From Tepidamorphaceae bacterium (lineage in GTDB: Bacteria > Pseudomonadota > Alphaproteobacteria > Rhizobiales > Tepidamorphaceae): a stretch of DNA of 64,000 bases. The notes beneath the pieces are model-generated. The model was not told where the DNA came from. It saw only the letters and a program-made list of their open reading frames with translations, and did no database searches. Positions 11,756 through 22,310 of this stretch are shown here, in pieces. The stretch lies in NCBI GenBank assembly GCA_028279445.1, contig JANQNT010000003.1, positions 34,027 to 98,026 of the forward strand, given 5' to 3'. Positions within the stretch are counted from its first letter, which is position 1, and each line of letters opens with the position of its first letter. The position numbers were made by a program, and so were the translations under genes.

Positions 11756-13303
11756 ATGAAGCGGGCAAACCTATTCGCGGCGACAATCGCCGCATTCATG
11801 TCGATGACCGGTGCTGCAATGGCACAGGATGCCGGCCGGTCGGTCGACCAGATCGTCAACGAGACATTCGCCGGTGCGACCGGCTGGTTCGTCGCACTCA
11901 TCTTCAGCCCATTTCCGGGCACCAGCTTTCCGTGGATCGTCGCCTGGCTGGTCGTCGCGGCCACGGTGTTCACGCTCTACTTCGGCTTCATCCAGTTCCG
12001 CGCCTTCACCCACTCCATCTCGCTGGTGAAGGGTGATTACGCCGATCCCAACGATGCCGGCGAGGTCAGTCATTTCCAGGCGCTGGCGACCGCTCTGTCG
12101 GGCACGGTCGGGCTTGGCAACATCGCCGGTGTCGCGGTCGCGGTCGGCATCGGCGGGCCGGGTGCGACGTTCTGGATGATCCTGGCCGGCCTGATGGGCA
12201 TGGCCTCCAAGTTCACCGAGTGCACGCTCGGCGTGAAGTACCGCAACGAATATCCCGACGGCACCGTGTCCGGCGGACCGATGTACTACATCACCAAGGG
12301 CTTCAAGGAACGCGGTATTCCCGGCGGACGGATTCTGGCGGTGATGTTCGCGATCTTCTGCATCCTGGGTGCGCTGGGCGGCGGCAACATGTTCCAGGCC
12401 AACCAGGCGCACCAGCAGATTGCCGGCGTGGTGGGCGACTATCCCGGCTGGATCACCGGCCTCGTCTTCGCGGCCGTCGTCTTCGCCGTTATCGTCGGCG
12501 GTCTGAAGTCGATCGCCCGGGTGACCGAGAAGGTCGTTCCCTTCATGGGCGTCATGTACGTGCTGACCGCGCTGGTGATCATCACCATGAACTACGACAA
12601 GATCGGCTGGGCCTTCGGCCAGATTTTCGAAGGCGCCTTCACCGGACTCGGCGTCGCCGGCGGCATGGTCGGCGCACTGATCCAGGGCTTCAAGCGGGCG
12701 GCGTTCTCCAACGAGGCCGGCGTCGGCTCGGCGGCCATCGCCCATTCGGCGGTGCGCACCAAGGAGCCGATCACCGAAGGCTTCGTCTCGCTGCTCGAGC
12801 CGTTCATCGACACGGTGGTGATCTGCACCATGACGGCGCTGGTGATCATCATCACCGGGCAGCTCCTGATCGACCCCGTCACCGGCAACTATGTCGTCGA
12901 GAACGGCGTCATCGCGACCGTCGGCGGCACCTCCGGCGTCGGCCTGACATCGGCGGCCTTCGGCAGTGCCTTGTCATGGTTCCCGTACATTCTGGTGCTG
13001 GCGGTGATCCTGTTCGCCTTCTCGACCATGATCTCCTGGTCCTACTACGGCCTGAAGGCCTGGACCTACCTGTTCGGCGAGGGCAAGACCAAGGAACTGG
13101 TCTTCAAGGTCATGTTCTGCGTCTTCGTCGTTATCGGAGCGGCGGCGAACCTTGGCCCGGTCATCGACTTCTCCGATGCGGCGATCTTCGCCATGGCGGT
13201 GGTCAACGTCATCGGCCTCTACTTCCTGATGCCGATCGTGAAGCGTGAACTGAACAGCTATCTCGGCCGTCTGAAATCCGGCGAGATCAGCAAGTTCGCC
13301 TAA
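11756..13303 (+). CDS. Sodium:alanine/glycine symporter, AGCS family
   Basis: This inner-membrane secondary transporter imports alanine or glycine with sodium. The 515-residue protein has about 11 hydrophobic segments and AGCS landmarks: [29 protein letters not shown] and the region [19 protein letters not shown] 11756 follows GGAGG by 9 nt. Odd: the N-terminus [27 protein letters not shown] looks like a cleavable signal peptide with an AMA-Q site before the first transmembrane helix. It follows the usp gene closely and converges with the methyltransferase gene. Substrate (Ala vs Gly) cannot be decided from sequence alone. Confidence 0.93.
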   Translation: MKRANLFAATIAAFMSMTGAAMAQDAGRSVDQIVNETFAGATGWFVALIFSPFPGTSFPWIVAWLVVAATVFTLYFGFIQFRAFTHSISLVKGDYADPNDAGEVSHFQALATALSGTVGLGNIAGVAVAVGIGGPGATFWMILAGLMGMASKFTECTLGVKYRNEYPDGTVSGGPMYYITKGFKERGIPGGRILAVMFAIFCILGALGGGNMFQANQAHQQIAGVVGDYPGWITGLVFAAVVFAVIVGGLKSIARVTEKVVPFMGVMYVLTALVIITMNYDKIGWAFGQIFEGAFTGLGVAGGMVGALIQGFKRAAFSNEAGVGSAAIAHSAVRTKEPITEGFVSLLEPFIDTVVICTMTALVIIITGQLLIDPVTGNYVVENGVIATVGGTSGVGLTSAAFGSALSWFPYILVLAVILFAFSTMISWSYYGLKAWTYLFGEGKTKELVFKVMFCVFVVIGAAANLGPVIDFSDAAIFAMAVVNVIGLYFLMPIVKRELNSYLGRLKSGEISKFA

Positions 13304-13323
13304 AGCCAAAGCGTGTCGGGCGT

Positions 13324-14154
13324 TCAACGTCCGGCACGCATTGCCACAACCAGATGTCCGGGAACGGGCACACCGTCCTCATTGCGGACAGTGATCGGTT
13401 CGCAGGATGCAAGCGCCAATCCCGCACGCTCCAAGGCACGGGCGACGTAGTCGCGATCGTGGGCGAAGCGCTGGCGCGGTCCGACCCGGTAGCCACATGC
13501 GCCTATCTGTCCGGCGGGCAATGTCTCGGTGGAGGTGGCGAAGAGACCACCGGGAGACAGGCATGCGGCGATCCGCGCGAACAGTTTTTCGAGCGCGCCG
13601 AGATAGGGCAGTACGTCGGCAGCGGTGATCAGGTCCCAGGTCTCGTCGCCCGCCGCATCGAGGAACGCCTCGACATCGCCGACATAGAGATCATCGTACA
13701 GGCCATGCTCGCCGGCCGCCGCGACCATGGCCTCGGAGAGGTCGATGCCGGTGCGATGGGCAGTTACATCCTCCAGGGCCTCGGCGACCAGACCGGTGCC
13801 GCAGCCAAGGTCCAGCAGGCGCGGGTAGGGTCGTTCAGACCCTCGTGCGGGCAAGGCGTCCAGGGCGGTGCGGATCAGGTTCGGCACGTCATAGCCGAGC
13901 TGGTCGACCAGAATGGCCTCGAAGGCGTCCGCATGCTGGTCGAACAGCGTCATCACATAGGCGGGCGGCGCACGTTCCGGCGTCTCGCCGCGCTCCAGCG
14001 CCGCCAGGCGCATCGCCGCACCGCAACAGTCGGTCGGATCGATGTCGAGCACCTCTCGCCAGGCTTGCGCGGCGTCCTCGATATGTCCGGCCTTCTCCAG
14101 CGCCAGAGCACGCTCGTAGGCGCGTTCCAGCATGCTCAGGTCAAGATCGGTCAT
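13324..14154 (-). CDS. TPR-containing SAM-dependent methyltransferase (COG4976-like)
   Basis: This is a predicted class I methyltransferase of 276 residues. An N-terminal tetratricopeptide-like helical pair (about 6-50: AYERALALEKAGHIEDAAQAWREVLDIDP) precedes the Rossmann fold with motif I LLDLGCGTGLVAEAL and the acidic motif II GIDLS. The ATG at 14154 is chosen for its GGGAG SD 6 nt upstream; a longer frame exists but is unlike the family. The substrate is unknown. It is convergent with the symporter and divergent from nuoA. Confidence 0.82.
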   Translation of the reverse strand: MTDLDLSMLERAYERALALEKAGHIEDAAQAWREVLDIDPTDCCGAAMRLAALERGETPERAPPAYVMTLFDQHADAFEAILVDQLGYDVPNLIRTALDALPARGSERPYPRLLDLGCGTGLVAEALEDVTAHRTGIDLSEAMVAAAGEHGLYDDLYVGDVEAFLDAAGDETWDLITAADVLPYLGALEKLFARIAACLSPGGLFATSTETLPAGQIGACGYRVGPRQRFAHDRDYVARALERAGLALASCEPITVRNEDGVPVPGHLVVAMRAGR

Positions 14155-14220
14155 GGTGGCTCCCGGTCCGGGCCTGTAGCCGCAGGGTGCGTTGGTTTGG
14201 ATACACAACTGCATCAATTC

Positions 14221-14241
14221 ACCGCATACTGTCTATGCGGT
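14221..14241. promoter_or_regulatory. Palindrome in the nuo promoter region
   Basis: A perfect 8-bp inverted repeat (ACCGCATA / TATGCGGT, 5-nt spacer) lies in the 279-bp divergent region between the methyltransferase and nuoA. It could be an operator for nuoA or the divergent gene, or a leader hairpin. No clear -10/-35 was identified. Confidence 0.35.
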
Positions 14242-14433
14242 CGCATTGCCCTAGATGCTATGACGCGGTAAGCCTTCCGCGAAGGGGCGTCGGGCGCGTG
14301 AATCGCGTTCGTCAGACCACTCGACGCGCCACCCCACGAGACGTATCGGCGCCGTTGGGCAGATCGGTTGTCCGCCAGGCGCGCAGTCGCGATATTCGCC
14401 ACTGCGCGCGAGAACCGCGAAACGGAACGCTCC

Positions 14434-14799
14434 ATGCCGGATATCCTGCAGGACTATCTTCCAATCGCGATCTTCATCGGCATTTCGTCCGTCATCGGAC
14501 TTGCCTTGATGCTGTCGCCGTTCCTGCTGGCCGTCAGCAATCCCGATAGCGAGAAGGTGGCCGCCTACGAATGCGGTTTCGCGCCGTTCAACGCGGCGCG
14601 GATGAAATTCGACATCCGCTTCTATCTGGTCGCCATCCTGTTCATCATCTTCGACCTGGAGGTGGCGTTCCTGTTCCCCTGGGCCGTCGCCTTCGGCGAT
14701 CTGGGCTGGTACGGCTTCTGGTCGATGATGGTGTTCCTCGCCGTGCTGACCATCGGTTTTGCCTATGAGTGGCGCAAGGGAGCGCTGGAATGGGATTGA
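14434..14799 (+). CDS. nuoA: NADH-quinone oxidoreductase subunit A
   Basis: Membrane subunit of complex I near the quinone-binding interface. The 121-residue protein has three hydrophobic helices and the conserved loop [13 protein letters not shown] with the Cys of the A/D switch, followed by [22 protein letters not shown]. The ATG at 14434 gives the usual [14 protein letters not shown] start. It opens the nuo operon; nuoB overlaps its end by 10 nt. Confidence 0.97.
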   Translation: MPDILQDYLPIAIFIGISSVIGLALMLSPFLLAVSNPDSEKVAAYECGFAPFNAARMKFDIRFYLVAILFIIFDLEVAFLFPWAVAFGDLGWYGFWSMMVFLAVLTIGFAYEWRKGALEWD

Positions 14800-15374
14800 C
14801 CAAGGACGCACCGGCCACCCTGGTCGCGCCCAAGCCGAGCGGCTTGCTGGACCCGCGCACCGGCCGGCCGGTGGGGCATGACGACCCGTTCTTCGGTGAG
14901 GTCAACGCCGAGCTTGCCGACAAGGGCTTCATCGTCACCGCCACCGACGACGTCATCAACTGGGCGCGCACCGGATCGCTGATGTGGATGACGTTCGGGC
15001 TGGCCTGCTGCGCGGTGGAGATGATGCAGATGTCGATGCCGCGCTACGACGCGGAGCGCTTCGGCTTCGCACCGCGCGCCTCGCCACGCCAGTCCGACGT
15101 GATGATCGTGGCGGGCACACTGACCAACAAGATGGCGCCGGCGCTGCGCAAGGTCTACGACCAGATGCCGGAACCGCGCTATGTCATCTCCATGGGTAGC
15201 TGCGCCAATGGCGGCGGCTACTACCACTATTCCTATTCGGTGGTGCGCGGCTGCGACCGGGTGGTGCCGGTCGACATCTACGTGCCGGGATGCCCGCCGA
15301 CGGCGGAGGCGTTGCTGTATGGCGTCATGCTGCTGCAGCGCAAGATCCGCCGCACCGGAACGATCGAGCGCTGA
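14790..15374 (+). CDS. nuoB: NADH-quinone oxidoreductase subunit B
   Basis: This is the peripheral subunit that carries cluster N2, the last Fe-S centre before quinone. The 194-residue product has the tandem Cys73-Cys74 ([10 protein letters not shown]), Cys138 (GSCANGGG) and Cys168 (PGCPPT) as ligands. The ATG at 14790 overlaps the end of nuoA and has AAGGGAG upstream; an in-frame GTG seven codons earlier is possible but less likely. The N-terminal 40 residues, Pro/Asp-rich, are longer than in E. coli, as is usual in alphaproteobacteria. Confidence 0.97.
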   Translation: MGLTKDAPATLVAPKPSGLLDPRTGRPVGHDDPFFGEVNAELADKGFIVTATDDVINWARTGSLMWMTFGLACCAVEMMQMSMPRYDAERFGFAPRASPRQSDVMIVAGTLTNKMAPALRKVYDQMPEPRYVISMGSCANGGGYYHYSYSVVRGCDRVVPVDIYVPGCPPTAEALLYGVMLLQRKIRRTGTIER

Positions 15375-15420
15375 GACACGACTTTCCGCCGGGGACGCGG
15401 ACGGGGCAGGGTGAGGTTGC

Positions 15421-16020
15421 ATGGACGAAGCGCTGCAGGAACTGTGCGACTACCTCAACACCGTTGCACCGAGCGAGGTGAGCGCGACAATCAGCCGTGG
15501 TGAACTGACTCTCGAGGTGGGGGTCGGCGGTCTGACCAAGCTGATGCGGCTGCTGCACGACGACCCGCAATGCCAGTTCGTCTGCATGATTGATGTCTGC
15601 GGCGTCGATTACCCGGCGCGCGACAAGCGCTTCGACGTCGTCTATCACCTGCTCAGCCCCAAGCAGAACCAGCGCATCCGCGTCAAGGTGGCGGTCGACG
15701 AGCGCACGGCGGTTCCCAGCGTCACCGGCATCTGGCCGGGCGCCGACTGGTTCGAGCGCGAGGCCTATGACCTCTACGGCATCCTGTTCACCGGTCATCC
15801 CGACCTGCGCCGGCTGCTGACCGACTACGGGTTCGAGGGTTATCCCCTGCGCAAGGATTTCCCGCTGACCGGCTATGTCGAGGTACGCTATGACGACGGA
15901 CGCAAGCGGGTCGTCTACGAGCCGGTGAAGCTGAACCAGGAATTCCGCAATTTCGACTTCCTGTCGCCGTGGGAGGGCACCGACTACGTGCTGCCCGGCG
16001 ACGAGAAGGCGAGCGAGTAG
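15421..16020 (+). CDS. nuoC: NADH-quinone oxidoreductase subunit C
   Basis: This is the 30-kDa peripheral subunit that packs against NuoD. The 199 residues include the family signature around [22 protein letters not shown] and [20 protein letters not shown]. NuoC and NuoD are separate here, unlike the NuoCD fusion of enterobacteria. It lies 46 bp after nuoB and 31 bp before nuoD. Confidence 0.97.
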   Translation: MDEALQELCDYLNTVAPSEVSATISRGELTLEVGVGGLTKLMRLLHDDPQCQFVCMIDVCGVDYPARDKRFDVVYHLLSPKQNQRIRVKVAVDERTAVPSVTGIWPGADWFEREAYDLYGILFTGHPDLRRLLTDYGFEGYPLRKDFPLTGYVEVRYDDGRKRVVYEPVKLNQEFRNFDFLSPWEGTDYVLPGDEKASE

Positions 16021-16051
16021 CGAACACCCGAAGGGCCCCAAGCCAGCACCC

Positions 16052-17242
16052 ATGTCCGAGCACGACGTCCGCAACTTCACCATCAATTTCGGGCCGCAGC
16101 ATCCGGCGGCCCACGGTGTGCTGCGTCTGGTGCTCGAACTCGACGGCGAAGTGGTGGAGCGGGTCGATCCGCATATCGGGCTGCTGCATCGCGGCACCGA
16201 GAAGCTGATCGAGTACAAGACCTATCTGCAGGCGGTGCCCTATTTCGACCGGCTCGACTACGTCGCACCGATGAACCAGGAACACGCCTTCGCGCTGGCC
16301 GCCGAAAAGCTGCTCGATATCGAGGTGCCGATCCGCGGTCAGCTTATCCGCGTGCTGTATTCGGAGATCGGTCGGCTGTTGTCGCATCTGCTCAATGTCA
16401 CCACCCAGGCGATGGATGTGGGCGCGCTGACGCCGCCGCTGTGGGGCTTTGAGGAACGCGAGAAGCTGATGATCTTCTACGAGCGGGCCTCGGGCGCGCG
16501 CATGCATTCGGCCTACTTCCGGCCCGGCGGCGTGCATCAGGATTTGCCCGACCAGCTCATCGCCGACATTCACGACTTCTGCGACCCGTTCCTGAAGGTC
16601 TGCGATGACATCGAGGGGCTGCTGACCGACAACCGCATCTTCAAGCAGCGCAATGTGGATATCGCCGTGGTCAAGCTGGATGATGCCTGGAAATGGGGCT
16701 TTTCCGGCGTCATGGTGCGCGGCTCCGGCGCGCCGTGGGACCTGCGCAAGAGCCAGCCCTACGAGTGCTATTCCGAACTCGACTTCGACATCCCCGTGGG
16801 CAAGAACGGCGACTGCTACGACCGCTACCTGATCCGCATGGAGGAAATGCGCCAGTCCGTCTCCATCATGCGGCAGTGCATCGAGCGGCTGTCGTCGGCG
16901 GAGGGCGGCGGGCCGGTCGCCTCCACCGACGGCAAGATCGTGCCGCCCAAGCGCGGCGAGATGAAACGCTCGATGGAAGCCTTGATTCACCACTTCAAGC
17001 TATACACGGAAGGCTATCACGTGCCGGAAGGCGAGGTGTATGCCGCCGTAGAGGCGCCAAAGGGGGAATTCGGCGTCTATCTGGTCTCTGACGGTTCAAA
17101 CAAACCCTATCGCTGCAAGATCCGCGCGCCCGGTTTTGCGCACCTGCAGGCGATGGATTTCCTGTGCAAGGGCCACATGCTCGCGGATGTTTCCGCGATC
17201 CTTGGCTCGCTCGACATCGTATTTGGAGAAGTTGATCGATGA
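16052..17242 (+). CDS. nuoD: NADH-quinone oxidoreductase subunit D
   Basis: This is the 49-kDa peripheral subunit that, with NuoB, forms the quinone site. The 396-residue product has the N-terminal signature [22 protein letters not shown], with the quinone-contacting His of HPAAHG, and [22 protein letters not shown], related to the hydrogenase large subunit. Length is normal. Its stop overlaps the next start as ATGA (17239-17242), indicating translational coupling to the small membrane protein that follows. Confidence 0.97.
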   Translation: MSEHDVRNFTINFGPQHPAAHGVLRLVLELDGEVVERVDPHIGLLHRGTEKLIEYKTYLQAVPYFDRLDYVAPMNQEHAFALAAEKLLDIEVPIRGQLIRVLYSEIGRLLSHLLNVTTQAMDVGALTPPLWGFEEREKLMIFYERASGARMHSAYFRPGGVHQDLPDQLIADIHDFCDPFLKVCDDIEGLLTDNRIFKQRNVDIAVVKLDDAWKWGFSGVMVRGSGAPWDLRKSQPYECYSELDFDIPVGKNGDCYDRYLIRMEEMRQSVSIMRQCIERLSSAEGGGPVASTDGKIVPPKRGEMKRSMEALIHHFKLYTEGYHVPEGEVYAAVEAPKGEFGVYLVSDGSNKPYRCKIRAPGFAHLQAMDFLCKGHMLADVSAILGSLDIVFGEVDR

Positions 17243-17460
17243 AGGTCTTTCAGTTGGGTTGCCTGTTGGCGACGGTTGCCGCCGTCATCGCCTCGCTCAG
17301 CATCGGGGCGCCGATCTGGGTGACCACGCTGCTGATAATCTCGGTGGTGGTGGTGCAGCTTGCGCTTGAATACCGCCGTTCCACCCTTGCCGGCGCGGCG
17401 GATGACGACATTTCCGTCGAAACGCCGAAGTCGCCGGCCGACAAACCCGCAAACGCCTGA
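17239..17460 (+). CDS. Small two-helix membrane protein inside the nuo operon, function unknown
   Basis: This 73-residue product is not one of the 14 canonical complex I subunits. Residues about 4-22 ([19 protein letters not shown]) and 27-44 are hydrophobic enough to span the membrane; the last 25 residues are polar and acidic with a PKSPADKP tail. Its ATG overlaps the nuoD stop (ATGA) and nuoE starts 28 bp later, so it is made with complex I. It could be an accessory or assembly subunit; there is no direct evidence. Its existence is supported by the coupled start and open frame rather than by a recognised family. Confidence 0.72.
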   Translation: MKVFQLGCLLATVAAVIASLSIGAPIWVTTLLIISVVVVQLALEYRRSTLAGAADDDISVETPKSPADKPANA

Positions 17461-17488
17461 GCACGAGCGATAAAGCGAACCATAGCAA

Positions 17489-18163
17489 ATGGCCGTCCGC
17501 AGACTTCATCCAGAGCAGCCTGAGAGCTTCGCCTTCAGCGCGCAGAACCTTGCCTGGGCGAAGCGGGAGATGAAGAAGTATCCCAAGGGCCGGCAGGCAA
17601 GCGCCGTCATTCCGCTGTTGTGGAAGGCGCAGGAGCAGTACGACAACTGGTTGCCGGAACCGGCGATCCGCGCTGTCGCCGACCTGCTCGACATGCCCTA
17701 CATCCGGGTGCTGGAGGTCGCGACCTTCTACACCATGTTCCAGCTCGCCCCGGTGGGGCGAAAGGCGCATGTGCAGGTCTGCGGCACCACGCCGTGCATG
17801 CTGCGCGGGGCGGAGGACATCAAGCAGGTGTGCAGGCGACGCATTGCGCAGACTGCGCACGAAGTGTCCGCTGACGGCGACTTCTCCTGGGAGGAGGTCG
17901 AGTGCCTGGGCGCGTGCGTCAACGCGCCCATGGTGCAGGTCTTCTCGGATACCTACGAGGACCTGACCGCCGACAGTTTCGAGGCACTGCTGGATGCGTT
18001 CGCACGCGGCGAGCGGCCAGTACCCGGACCGCAGATCGCGCGGACACATGCGGCACCTGCCGGCGGACAGACAAGTCTGACGGATGTGCCGACCGCGACG
18101 AAGCCGGGAAAGAGCCGCGCGGGCACACGCAAAACGCCGAGCAAGGCCTCGAGCAAGGCATGA
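17489..18163 (+). CDS. nuoE: NADH-quinone oxidoreductase subunit E, with basic C-terminal tail
   Basis: This 24-kDa subunit of the NADH-oxidising module has a thioredoxin-like fold holding the N1a [2Fe-2S] cluster. Ligands Cys98, Cys103 (VCGTTPCM), Cys139 and Cys143 (CLGAC) are present. At 224 residues it is about 55 longer than E. coli NuoE; the extra C-terminal segment (from about 178) is low complexity and ends in a Lys/Ser/Thr-rich stretch ([17 protein letters not shown]). nuoF starts 12 bp later. Confidence 0.96.
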   Translation: MAVRRLHPEQPESFAFSAQNLAWAKREMKKYPKGRQASAVIPLLWKAQEQYDNWLPEPAIRAVADLLDMPYIRVLEVATFYTMFQLAPVGRKAHVQVCGTTPCMLRGAEDIKQVCRRRIAQTAHEVSADGDFSWEEVECLGACVNAPMVQVFSDTYEDLTADSFEALLDAFARGERPVPGPQIARTHAAPAGGQTSLTDVPTATKPGKSRAGTRKTPSKASSKA

Positions 18164-18175
18164 GGTGAATTCAGG

Positions 18176-19483
18176 ATGCTGGCCGACAAGGACCGTATCT
18201 TCACCAATCTCTACGGGCAGGGCGATAGCGGCCTGAAGGGCGCCAAGGCGCGTGGCGCATGGCGGGGTACGGCGGGCTTCATCAAGAAGGGCCAGGACTG
18301 GATCATCGACCAGGTCAAGACGTCGGGTCTGCGCGGGCGCGGCGGCGCGGGCTTTCCGACCGGGCTGAAATGGTCGTTCATGCCCAGGGACGTCGGCGAG
18401 CGGCCGCACTATCTGGTGGTCAATGCCGATGAATCGGAACCCGGCACCTGCAAGGACCGGGAGATCATGCGCCACGACCCGCATCTGCTGGTCGAGGGCT
18501 GCCTGATCGCTGGCTTCGCCATGCGCGCCCATGTCGGCTACATCTATGTGCGCGGCGAATTCATCCGCGAGCGCGAGCGCTTGCAGGCGGCGATCGACGA
18601 GGCCTACGAGGCGGGTCTACTCGGCAAGAACGCGGCGAAGTCGGGCTGGGACTTCGATCTCTACGTGCATCACGGCGCCGGCGCCTATATCTGCGGCGAG
18701 GAGACCGCGTTGCTGGAAAGCCTGGAGGGCAAGAAGGGCCAGCCGCGCCTGAAACCGCCGTTCCCGGCCAATGTCGGGCTGTACGGCTGCCCGACGACGG
18801 TCAACAACGTGGAATCGATCGCTGTCGTGCCGGAGATCCTGCGCCGCGGCGCGGAGTGGTTCGCGGGCTTTGGCCGCCCCAACAACCATGGAACAAAGCT
18901 GTTCTGCATCTCCGGCCACGTCGAGCGGCCCTGCACGGTGGAAGAAGCAATGAGCGTTCCGCTGCGCGAGTTGCTGGACAAGCACTGCGGCGGGGTGCGC
19001 GGCGGCTGGGACAATCTGCTGGCGGTGATCCCCGGTGGTTCGTCGGTGCCGTGCCTGCCGGCCGATCATTGCGACGACCTGCCGATGGACTTCGATGCGC
19101 TGCGCGACCTCAAGTCGGGCCTGGGCACCGCGGCGGTGATCGTCATGGACAAATCGACCGATATCGTGCGCGCCATCGCGCGCATTTCCTACTTCTACAA
19201 GCATGAGAGCTGTGGCCAGTGCACGCCGTGCCGGGAAGGAACCGGCTGGATGTGGCGGGTGCTGGAACGCATGGCCCGTGGAGAAGCGCACAAGCGGGAA
19301 ATCGATATGCTCCTGGAGGTGACCCACCAGGTCGAGGGGCATACCATCTGTGCGCTCGGAGATGCCGCGGCCTGGCCGGTTCAGGGCCTCATTCGCCATT
19401 TCCGTCACGAGATCGAGCGCCGGATCGACAGCTACACGGCGAACGCCAGCGCTGATGACGTCAGGCTGGTGGCGGCCGAGTGA
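18176..19483 (+). CDS. nuoF: NADH-quinone oxidoreductase subunit F
   Basis: This subunit binds NADH and FMN and carries cluster N3. The 435-residue product has the glycine-rich NADH/FMN motif [15 protein letters not shown] (residues about 52-66), [19 protein letters not shown] for FMN, and the [4Fe-4S] ligands Cys346, Cys349, Cys352 (ESCGQCTPC) and Cys392. Length is normal. The next gene starts 29 bp beyond its stop, preceded by a strong SD. Confidence 0.97.
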   Translation: MLADKDRIFTNLYGQGDSGLKGAKARGAWRGTAGFIKKGQDWIIDQVKTSGLRGRGGAGFPTGLKWSFMPRDVGERPHYLVVNADESEPGTCKDREIMRHDPHLLVEGCLIAGFAMRAHVGYIYVRGEFIRERERLQAAIDEAYEAGLLGKNAAKSGWDFDLYVHHGAGAYICGEETALLESLEGKKGQPRLKPPFPANVGLYGCPTTVNNVESIAVVPEILRRGAEWFAGFGRPNNHGTKLFCISGHVERPCTVEEAMSVPLRELLDKHCGGVRGGWDNLLAVIPGGSSVPCLPADHCDDLPMDFDALRDLKSGLGTAAVIVMDKSTDIVRAIARISYFYKHESCGQCTPCREGTGWMWRVLERMARGEAHKREIDMLLEVTHQVEGHTICALGDAAAWPVQGLIRHFRHEIERRIDSYTANASADDVRLVAAE

Positions 19484-19512
19484 CGGTCAATCGGACGAGG
19501 AGGTCTGAGACC

Positions 19513-20199
19513 ATGTTTGGATGGAATTTCCAGGAACTTCCGGGTCGGCATTCCGCTATTGCCATGAACGAGGAGACGATCGCGAAGTCGGCGAGCATCG
19601 CGGCTCTGCCGATCACCGCAACACTCGCGACCGGCGCGATGATGGCGGCCGGTGGCACGGCGATGCTGTTCGGTATGCAGGCGATGTGGCTGAAGGCGCT
19701 TGAGGAAAGCGCCGAGCGCATGAAGAGCGGCGCTGCGTCCAGCAAGACGGCCGGCACGCCGGCGCCAAAGCCCGCGCCGATTGATGCGGCCGAGGCGAAA
19801 GCAGCGACGGCGCCGACCGAGGCCGTGGCGCTGGAGAGGGTCAACACGCAAGCCGAAGAAGGTGTTGCGGATGCGGAGGCAAGTCCCGCTGCACCGGCAC
19901 CGGCACCGGCTAAGCCGGTCTCATCGGTTCAACCGGTCTCGCCCGGTGCGGTTGGGACCCGGCCAGCCGGGTTTGAAGCGCCGCGCGGCAAGCCTGACGA
20001 CCTGAAGCGGATTTCCGGCATCGGCGCCAGGATCGAGGTCGTCCTCAACGATCTGGGTATCTACCACTTCGACCAGATCGCAGCATGGTCGGCGGCGGAA
20101 ATCGCCTGGGTCGACGACTATCTGAAGTTCAAGGGCCGCATCGCGCGCGATAGCTGGGTGGCGCAGGCGCGGCGGCTGAATAAAAGCGCCGCGGGGTAA
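19513..20199 (+). CDS. Helix-hairpin-helix protein encoded between nuoF and nuoG
   Basis: This 228-residue product is not a canonical complex I subunit. Residues about 30-57 are hydrophobic and could form a membrane anchor, about 80-155 are an Ala/Pro-rich linker, and 161-222 form a compact helix-hairpin-helix domain (DDLKRISGIGARIEVVLNDLG, then FDQIAAW and FKGRIARDSWVAQA) of the kind annotated as COG3743. The ATG at 19513 is fixed by AGGAGG 9 nt upstream; a GTG at 19480 overlapping nuoF is weaker. Proteins with this domain are known in alphaproteobacterial nuo operons, but their role is unclear. The same domain ends the S2 protein at 42378-43493. Confidence 0.8.
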   Translation: MFGWNFQELPGRHSAIAMNEETIAKSASIAALPITATLATGAMMAAGGTAMLFGMQAMWLKALEESAERMKSGAASSKTAGTPAPKPAPIDAAEAKAATAPTEAVALERVNTQAEEGVADAEASPAAPAPAPAKPVSSVQPVSPGAVGTRPAGFEAPRGKPDDLKRISGIGARIEVVLNDLGIYHFDQIAAWSAAEIAWVDDYLKFKGRIARDSWVAQARRLNKSAAG

Positions 20200-20216
20200 G
20201 CGGCTTGGGGCAGGGC

Positions 20217-22310
20217 ATGGCGAAGCTGGTTGTTGACGGCATCGAGGTCGAGGTCGCGGCGGATATGACGCTGCTGCAGGCCTGCGAGGAAGCGGGCGCG
20301 GAAATTCCGCGCTTCTGCTACCACGACCGGCTGTCGATCGCCGGCAATTGCCGCATGTGTCTGGTGGAGGTGAAGGGCGCGCCGAAGCCCGTCGCTTCCT
20401 GCGCGCAAAGCGTGCGCGACCTGCGCCCCGGCCCCAATGGCGAACCGCCGGAAGTCCTGACCAAGAGCGGTTTGGTGAAGAAGGCGCGCGAAGGGGTGAT
20501 GGAGTTCCTGTTGATCAACCACCCGCTCGACTGCCCGATCTGCGATCAGGGCGGGGAGTGCGACCTGCAGGACCAGGCCATGGCCTACGGCGTCGACGCC
20601 TCGCGGTTCGCCGAGAACAAGCGCGCCGTGGAGGACAAGTATATCGGTCCGCTGGTCAAGACCATCATGACCCGCTGCATCCACTGCACCCGCTGCGTGC
20701 GCTTCGTCACCGAGGTCGGCGGCGTCTCCGATCTCGGCGCCACCGGCCGCGGCGAGGACATGGAGATCACCACCTATCTGGAAAGCGCCATGCGCTCGGA
20801 GATGCAGGGCAACGTCATCGATCTGTGCCCGGTGGGCGCGCTGACGTCCCGTCCATACGCGTTTTCGGCGCGGCCATGGGAACTCACCAAGACCGAATCC
20901 ATCGATGTCATGGATGCGCTCGGCTCCAACATCCGGGTCGATGCGCGCGGCCGCGAGGTGATGCGCATCATGCCGCGCGTCAACGACGCGGTGAACGAGG
21001 AGTGGATTTCCGACAAGACCCGCTTCATCTGGGACGGGCTGAAAACGCAGCGGCTCGACAAACCCTATGTGCGGCTGGGCGGGCGGTTGCAGCCCGCCGA
21101 CTGGCCGATGGCGTTCGCGACGATCGCGCGCCAGATGGCCAGTGTGGATCCCAAGCGTATCGGTGCGATCGCCGGCGACCTCGCCGCCTGCGAGGAGATG
21201 TTCGCGCTCAAGGACCTGATGACGCGGCTCGGCAGTCCCAACATCGACTGCCGGCAGGACGGCGCGCCGTTCAATCCCACCTACGGACGTGCGTCCTATC
21301 TGTTCAACGCCGGTATTGCCGGGCTGGAGGATGCCGATGCGATCCTGCTGGTGGGAGCCTATCCGCGCTGGGATGCCACCGTGCTCAACGCGCGCATCCG
21401 CAAGCTGTGGCTCGCCACCGGGCTGCCCATCGGATTGATCGGGGCGGACAATCCCGACCTGACCTACGACTACGCCTATCTCGGTGCGGGCGCCGAGACT
21501 CTGGGTGAACTCGCGGAGAGCAGGGGTGCGTTCGCCCGTACGCTGAAGCGTGCCAAGCGCCCGGCGATCATCATTGGGCCTGCCGCCTGCGCGCGTCCCG
21601 ACGGGGCCGGCGTGCTGGCCCTCGCGGCACGTCTGGCGGAAGGCTGCGGCGCGGTCAACGATGACTGGAACGGCTTCAGCGTGCTGCACACGGCCGCTTC
21701 GCGGGTCGGCGGGCTCGATCTGGGGCTTGTACCGGGCCGCGGTGGTCTCGATGCGGCGGCAATGGTAAAGCCGGGGGCGCTCGACGTGCTGTTCCTGCTT
21801 GGTGCCGACGAGATCGCGCCGGAGGGCCTGGAGGAGACGTTCATCGTCTATATCGGCACCCATGGCGACCGCGGGGCGCACGCAGCCGACGTCATCCTGC
21901 CGGGTGCCACCTACACCGAGAAGCCGGGCACCTACGTCAACACCGAGGGCCGTGTGCAGATCGCCAGCCGCGCCAGTTTCCCGCCTGGAGACGCGCGCGA
22001 GGACTGGGCCATCCTGCGGGCGCTGTCCGCCGATCTGGACCAGCAATTGCCCTACGATTCGCCGCTGGCGCTGCGCGCGGCGATGCTCGCGGCGCATCCC
22101 CACCTCGGCGACAGCGACGTAACGCCGGTGGAGGATGCATCCGGCGTGGCGACACTTGCCAAGCGTCGCATGAAGCCGAAGGCGGCGGCTTTCGCGCGCG
22201 ATGCGGGCAGCTATTATCTCGGCAATCCGATCTGCCGTGCCAGCAAGGTGATGGGCGAGCTTGCCGCGATGTCGGCGGACGGAGCCGAGGCGACGGGGAC
22301 CGATGGCTGA
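20217..22310 (+). CDS. nuoG: NADH-quinone oxidoreductase subunit G
   Basis: This 75-kDa Fe-S subunit relays electrons. In the 697-residue product, Cys34, Cys45, Cys48 and Cys62 bind N1b; His102, Cys106, Cys109 and Cys115 bind N5; Cys154, Cys157, Cys160 and Cys204 bind N4. A molybdopterin-oxidoreductase-like domain follows. The four Cys for the off-path cluster N7 of E. coli and Thermus are absent, as is normal for the alphaproteobacterial and mitochondrial type. The ATG at 20217 follows GGGGCAGGG. Its end overlaps nuoH by 8 nt. Confidence 0.97.
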   Translation: MAKLVVDGIEVEVAADMTLLQACEEAGAEIPRFCYHDRLSIAGNCRMCLVEVKGAPKPVASCAQSVRDLRPGPNGEPPEVLTKSGLVKKAREGVMEFLLINHPLDCPICDQGGECDLQDQAMAYGVDASRFAENKRAVEDKYIGPLVKTIMTRCIHCTRCVRFVTEVGGVSDLGATGRGEDMEITTYLESAMRSEMQGNVIDLCPVGALTSRPYAFSARPWELTKTESIDVMDALGSNIRVDARGREVMRIMPRVNDAVNEEWISDKTRFIWDGLKTQRLDKPYVRLGGRLQPADWPMAFATIARQMASVDPKRIGAIAGDLAACEEMFALKDLMTRLGSPNIDCRQDGAPFNPTYGRASYLFNAGIAGLEDADAILLVGAYPRWDATVLNARIRKLWLATGLPIGLIGADNPDLTYDYAYLGAGAETLGELAESRGAFARTLKRAKRPAIIIGPAACARPDGAGVLALAARLAEGCGAVNDDWNGFSVLHTAASRVGGLDLGLVPGRGGLDAAAMVKPGALDVLFLLGADEIAPEGLEETFIVYIGTHGDRGAHAADVILPGATYTEKPGTYVNTEGRVQIASRASFPPGDAREDWAILRALSADLDQQLPYDSPLALRAAMLAAHPHLGDSDVTPVEDASGVATLAKRRMKPKAAAFARDAGSYYLGNPICRASKVMGELAAMSADGAEATGTDG

